NCBI GenBank assembly: GCA_036871055.1
Contig: CP141893.1
Span: forward strand, 2,108,001 to 2,172,000
Direction: 5' to 3'
DNA from: Bisbaumannia sp015645095
GTDB taxonomy: Bacteria > Pseudomonadota > Gammaproteobacteria > Pseudomonadales > Halomonadaceae
DNA length: 64,000 nt
The notes beneath the pieces were generated by a model, which did not search any database, was not told where the DNA came from, and saw only the letters and a program-made list of their open reading frames with translations. Made by a program: the position numbers and the translations under genes. Below, piece after piece: positions 61,282-64,000 of this stretch; the first letter of the stretch is position 1; each line of letters opens with the position of its first letter.

Positions 61282-62523
61282 CAGGGAAAACGCATGAAAA
61301 AACCTACACCGCGAGAATGTCCGCCAGATAGGCCTCATCCAGCGCGGCTTTCTTCTGCTTCCGCCGGATTCCGCCTTTGAAACGCTTCTCTCCCTTGAGG
61401 TAATTCAAGGCGATATGACGCACCCTGGCGAGATTTTCAGCGGCCTGACCACGATGGATTTTGCAGGCATCTTCGCGCAGCGCCACATCCAGGGACCAGT
61501 GGAGTTTATTCTCGACAAACCAATGCTGGCGAGCCGCCTCGGCAAGCTGATGGGCGCTCAGCTCGGCTGAGCTGATGTAGTAACGGATCATTGGTGTCTC
61601 CGGTGCACCGTCACCTTCCTGGCGAAAGCTCATCACCACACCCACCGTTTTCATCCCAGGCCACTCATAGCTAAGCTCCTGAAATTCATCGGTGATTTCA
61701 CTGACGATATGGTAGCGGGTCTCTTGCCGCCCCCGGTTCTTCTCATCCGTGACATAGGAGTCGCCCGTGAAGCTGGCAACCTTGGCCATGGGAAACGCGG
61801 CCTCGAAGGCATCAGCCAAGGCCGGCTGATTGTCCTTCACTGACAGCAGATAATCAGCCCCCTTTTGCAGCACCTCTGTGGCAATCTTCTTCTGGCACCC
61901 CATGGCATCGATAGTCACCAAGCAGCCTTGCAGGTTAAGAAGCTTGAGCAGCTCGGGGATCGCCGTAATCTCGTTGGATTTCTCCGCCGTCTTGACCTGA
62001 CCCAGCACCACACCATTCGCCGCGCTAAAGGCACTGACCATGTGGATCGCACCTTTGCCTTTCCCTCGGCAGTACGACCCACGTAGCGTCTTGCCATCAA
62101 TGGCCACTACCGCGCCTTCCGTCACGTCATGGCAGGCCTTCATCCATTCGGCAAACGCGCTTTGCAGTTGCTCAGCGTTCACCAGGGCCATGACCCTGGC
62201 CAAGGTGTCATGGCTGGGCACGCCAGCCTCAAAATCACCGTACTGGCGGAGAAAGTCGAGCTTCGCATGGCCAAAGTCCTCGATCTCGTCCCAACCCTCT
62301 GCACCACAGATCACCGCACAGACCGTCAGGAACAGGATATCCGACAGCTGATGCTGCACTTTCCAAGCCTGGCGGAAGTCGGGAACGATCGATAAATGGT
62401 GCATAAGGGACGGTGTCAGCATCGGGTCATCCATGAGAAAAAGGCGTTAGATGACCACATTAGATCCTACTGGTAAAGCGCTACGACGCCCGTCGTAGCG
62501 CGGTTTTTCATGCGTTTTCCCTG
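61282..62523 (-). mobile_element. ISAs1-family insertion sequence, complete
   Basis: Perfect 20-bp inverted repeats CAGGGAAAACGCATGAAAAA lie at both ends. A 10-bp direct repeat ACGGAAAACG flanks the element (61272-61281 and 62524-62533), fitting ISAs1 target duplications. The direct repeat itself resembles part of the inverted repeat, showing insertion into the end of a related, older element. Confidence 0.92.
61304..62434 (-). CDS. ISAs1-family transposase
   Basis: The 376-residue protein has the ISAs1 plan: HLSIVPDFRQAWKVQHQLSDIL, AVICGAEGWDEIEDFG, VVAIDGKTLRGSY (first aspartate), CLVTIDAMGCQKKIA (second) and a late HWFVENKLHWSLDVALREDA with the glutamate. The C terminus ends ADILAV. It is uninterrupted. 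Confidence 0.94.
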   Translation of the reverse strand: MDDPMLTPSLMHHLSIVPDFRQAWKVQHQLSDILFLTVCAVICGAEGWDEIEDFGHAKLDFLRQYGDFEAGVPSHDTLARVMALVNAEQLQSAFAEWMKACHDVTEGAVVAIDGKTLRGSYCRGKGKGAIHMVSAFSAANGVVLGQVKTAEKSNEITAIPELLKLLNLQGCLVTIDAMGCQKKIATEVLQKGADYLLSVKDNQPALADAFEAAFPMAKVASFTGDSYVTDEKNRGRQETRYHIVSEITDEFQELSYEWPGMKTVGVVMSFRQEGDGAPETPMIRYYISSAELSAHQLAEAARQHWFVENKLHWSLDVALREDACKIHRGQAAENLARVRHIALNYLKGEKRFKGGIRRKQKKAALDEAYLADILAV

Positions 62524-62690
62524 ACGGAAAACGCACGAAGAAGCCTTACACCGCGAGAATGCCCGCCAGACAGGGAAAACGCATGAAAAATTCTACACCG
62601 CGAGAATGTCGGCCAAATAGGGCTCATCCAGCGCGGCTTTCTTCTTCCGCCGGATTCCGCCTTTGAAACGCTTCTCCCCTTTCAGGTAAT
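62524..62690 (-). mobile_element. ISAs1-family remnants (two nested ends)
   Basis: Two partial copies of the ISAs1 right-hand end lie in tandem: a decayed one at 62524-62570 and another from 62571, which starts with CAGGGAAAACGCATG and encodes the last transposase codons (minus strand) until the IS1380 element cuts it at 62690. Both repeat the ACACCGCGAGAATG segment found at the end of the complete element. Confidence 0.8.
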
Positions 62691-64000
62691 CCCGCCTTAT
62701 TCACGAAGGTACCGAATCGCGCGTTATGACCCCATGGCTTGTCGGCTGCGCTTGCCACCAGCAGCGGTTGTCGCCTGAAGGGCACTCCACTTATTTCTTC
62801 CGAGCAGCCTTGATGGGCTCTTTTATATCGTTCAGGCATAGATGATGGCCATCCAGGCAGCCGTGCTCGCCGGCCATCATTATGATTGCCTTGTTCTCGG
62901 TCACTCGTCATCGCGTAGAGCATCAGTGCAGCGCGGTCAGCTTCGGCAGCCCCTTCAGCAGCGTCGGCCACCATTTATCAGCAGCAGCGCCGAGGTGAAC
63001 GGTGATGCGCCGGGCGTGCAGTGACAAGGTGGCAGCGACCTTGAGCACCTGTTCGCGCATCCGGCTCAGGCTCCAGCCCTGCCGGGTCTGTCGCTCCAGC
63101 AGGCAGCGCAGGCCATGCAGGACTTGGTAGGCATAGAGGCTCAGCAGCAGGCTCACCTCGTTGCGGGCCATCACGTCCTGAACCGTGGAGGCGCCGCGAT
63201 CCGTCGACGAGAGGTGCACGTCGAGCGCCGATTTCACTTCGCCCATGTGCGCTTCGGCGCTGCCGCGCTTGCGGTATAGCGCCAGGACCTTCTCCGGCGG
63301 CCAGTCGAACTTGCCGAGGTTGGTGACCAGGAAGAAGGCATGCAGCAACAGATCATCGGGACGTTCCTGCACCACCAGCACCACGCGTCGAGGCGCCGTC
63401 CAGGAACCGGCTTGGTACTCAAGGTCATGGCACCATTCTCGAAGCTGCTCAGGAGGTCGGCCGCGGGGCCGCTTCAAGTATGGCGCCGCCAGTTTGTGAA
63501 GGCCCTTGTGGCTGCGTAACCGGCCCAAGTACTCGATGTCGCGCTCTTCCAGCGCCTCCAGCGTGTCATTGTCGGTGAAGCCGGCATCGATACGCACTCG
63601 AACCTGGGCCCCGGCGCTTTCGTGGAGCCGCCGCACCAAGTGGGGAATCCAGGTATCGGCATTCTCGGCCGGGCCGGCGTTACCCTCGCGAAGTAGACCG
63701 CCCACCATGTCACCGGTTTCGGCCAGCGAGGCCACCAAGGGCGAGTAGATTCGGGCCCCGTAAAGTCCATGAAATGCCGAGCCGCCCTGGTGGCCATGGA
63801 CCTCGATCGGCAGGCCGTCGATGTCCAGCGTCAGCTGCTTGGGGCGCTCGCCATTCTTCAGCGAGGTCAGGCGCCAGATCACTAATCGCAGCAGGCCTTC
63901 GTGCACGGCGTCGATGTTGTCGTTACGGCCGAGGCAGGTCAGCAGCCGCGACAACGTGGCTTGAGACGGCCGGTCCTGGGCCAGGGGCGTCATGCCGCGC
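62691..64000 (-). mobile_element. IS1380-family insertion sequence, second copy, inverted (cut by window edge)
   Basis: The sequence begins with the right inverted repeat CCCGCCTTATTCACGAAGG and runs as the reverse complement of the copy at 56019-57734 to the end of the window. Visible differences are few. It is inserted in an ISAs1 remnant. Its far end and target duplication are outside the window. Confidence 0.9.
62923..64000 (-). CDS. IS1380-family transposase, partial (cut by window edge)
   Basis: The C-terminal part of an IS1380 transposase is visible, including both aspartate motifs and the late glutamate motif. It is nearly identical to residues from about 103 onward of the complete copy. 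The start lies beyond the right edge. No frameshift or stop is seen in the visible part. Confidence 0.92.
   Translation of the reverse strand, partial: RGMTPLAQDRPSQATLSRLLTCLGRNDNIDAVHEGLLRLVIWRLTSLKNGERPKQLTLDIDGLPIEVHGHQGGSAFHGLYGARIYSPLVASLAETGDMVGGLLREGNAGPAENADTWIPHLVRRLHESAGAQVRVRIDAGFTDNDTLEALEERDIEYLGRLRSHKGLHKLAAPYLKRPRGRPPEQLREWCHDLEYQAGSWTAPRRVVLVVQERPDDLLLHAFFLVTNLGKFDWPPEKVLALYRKRGSAEAHMGEVKSALDVHLSSTDRGASTVQDVMARNEVSLLLSLYAYQVLHGLRCLLERQTRQGWSLSRMREQVLKVAATLSLHARRITVHLGAAADKWWPTLLKGLPKLTALH

Noticed and set aside
62624..62974. 116-codon minus-strand frame spanning the ISAs1 and IS1380 junction
   Set aside because: It is a chimera created by insertion and uses a non-coding frame of the IS1380 tail.
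1..64000. CRISPR arrays, tRNA and rRNA genes
   Set aside because: No regularly spaced repeats and no tRNA or rRNA-like sequence were noticed when reading both strands.

Overview
The window is a surface-polysaccharide megalocus of a GC-rich gammaproteobacterium. Gene content, codon bias and insertion-sequence families fit a halophile of the Halomonas type, but this is an inference. No tRNA, rRNA or CRISPR array was seen.

Region A (about 1-35040, minus strand) reads as one very long capsule operon. It begins behind an exact ops element (35025-35037), the RfaH recruitment signal. In order of transcription it holds a lipoprotein, kpsD, kpsM, kpsT and kpsE for ABC-transporter capsule export, and rfbB, rfbD, rfbA and rfbC for dTDP-L-rhamnose. 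These are followed by an unusual run of nine ATP-grasp-fold proteins (26243-12961), including a TupA-like ligase and an enolase-superfamily epimerase fused to an ATP-grasp ligase. Glycosyltransferases, kpsC (beta-Kdo linker synthesis), galE and a sugar transferase cut by the window edge complete it. Many junctions are ATGA, GTGA or TTGA overlaps. One glycosyltransferase is split by a one-base frameshift near 12360.

Region B (35556-39497, plus strand) is a yjbEFGH/gfcABCD-type operon ending at a strong terminator.

Region C (39641 to about 46540, plus strand) holds a WbpM/FlaA1-type dehydratase, two O-antigen ligase/polymerase-like membrane proteins, a small membrane protein and a hexapeptide acyltransferase. 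An ISL3-family element with an 8-bp target duplication sits in the last codons of the final gene. A bidirectional terminator (46720-46748) separates it from region D.

Region D (61123-46775, minus strand) is a Wzx-type cluster: flippase, paralogous murA and murB, four glycosyltransferases, a SDR, a small phosphoglycosyl transferase, a UDP-glucuronate epimerase and ugd. murB is interrupted by an IS1380-family element, and IS30 and ISAs1 elements and remnants lie nearby. A second, inverted IS1380 copy runs off the right edge.

The main candidate for an undescribed system is the ATP-grasp array. Taken with the TupA-like ligase and the epimerase, it suggests an exported polysaccharide carrying amide-linked amino acids or short peptides, perhaps including epimerised residues. 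Three AT-rich islands (about 16840-22800, 50450-54550 and 57740-61140) suggest these parts came from elsewhere.
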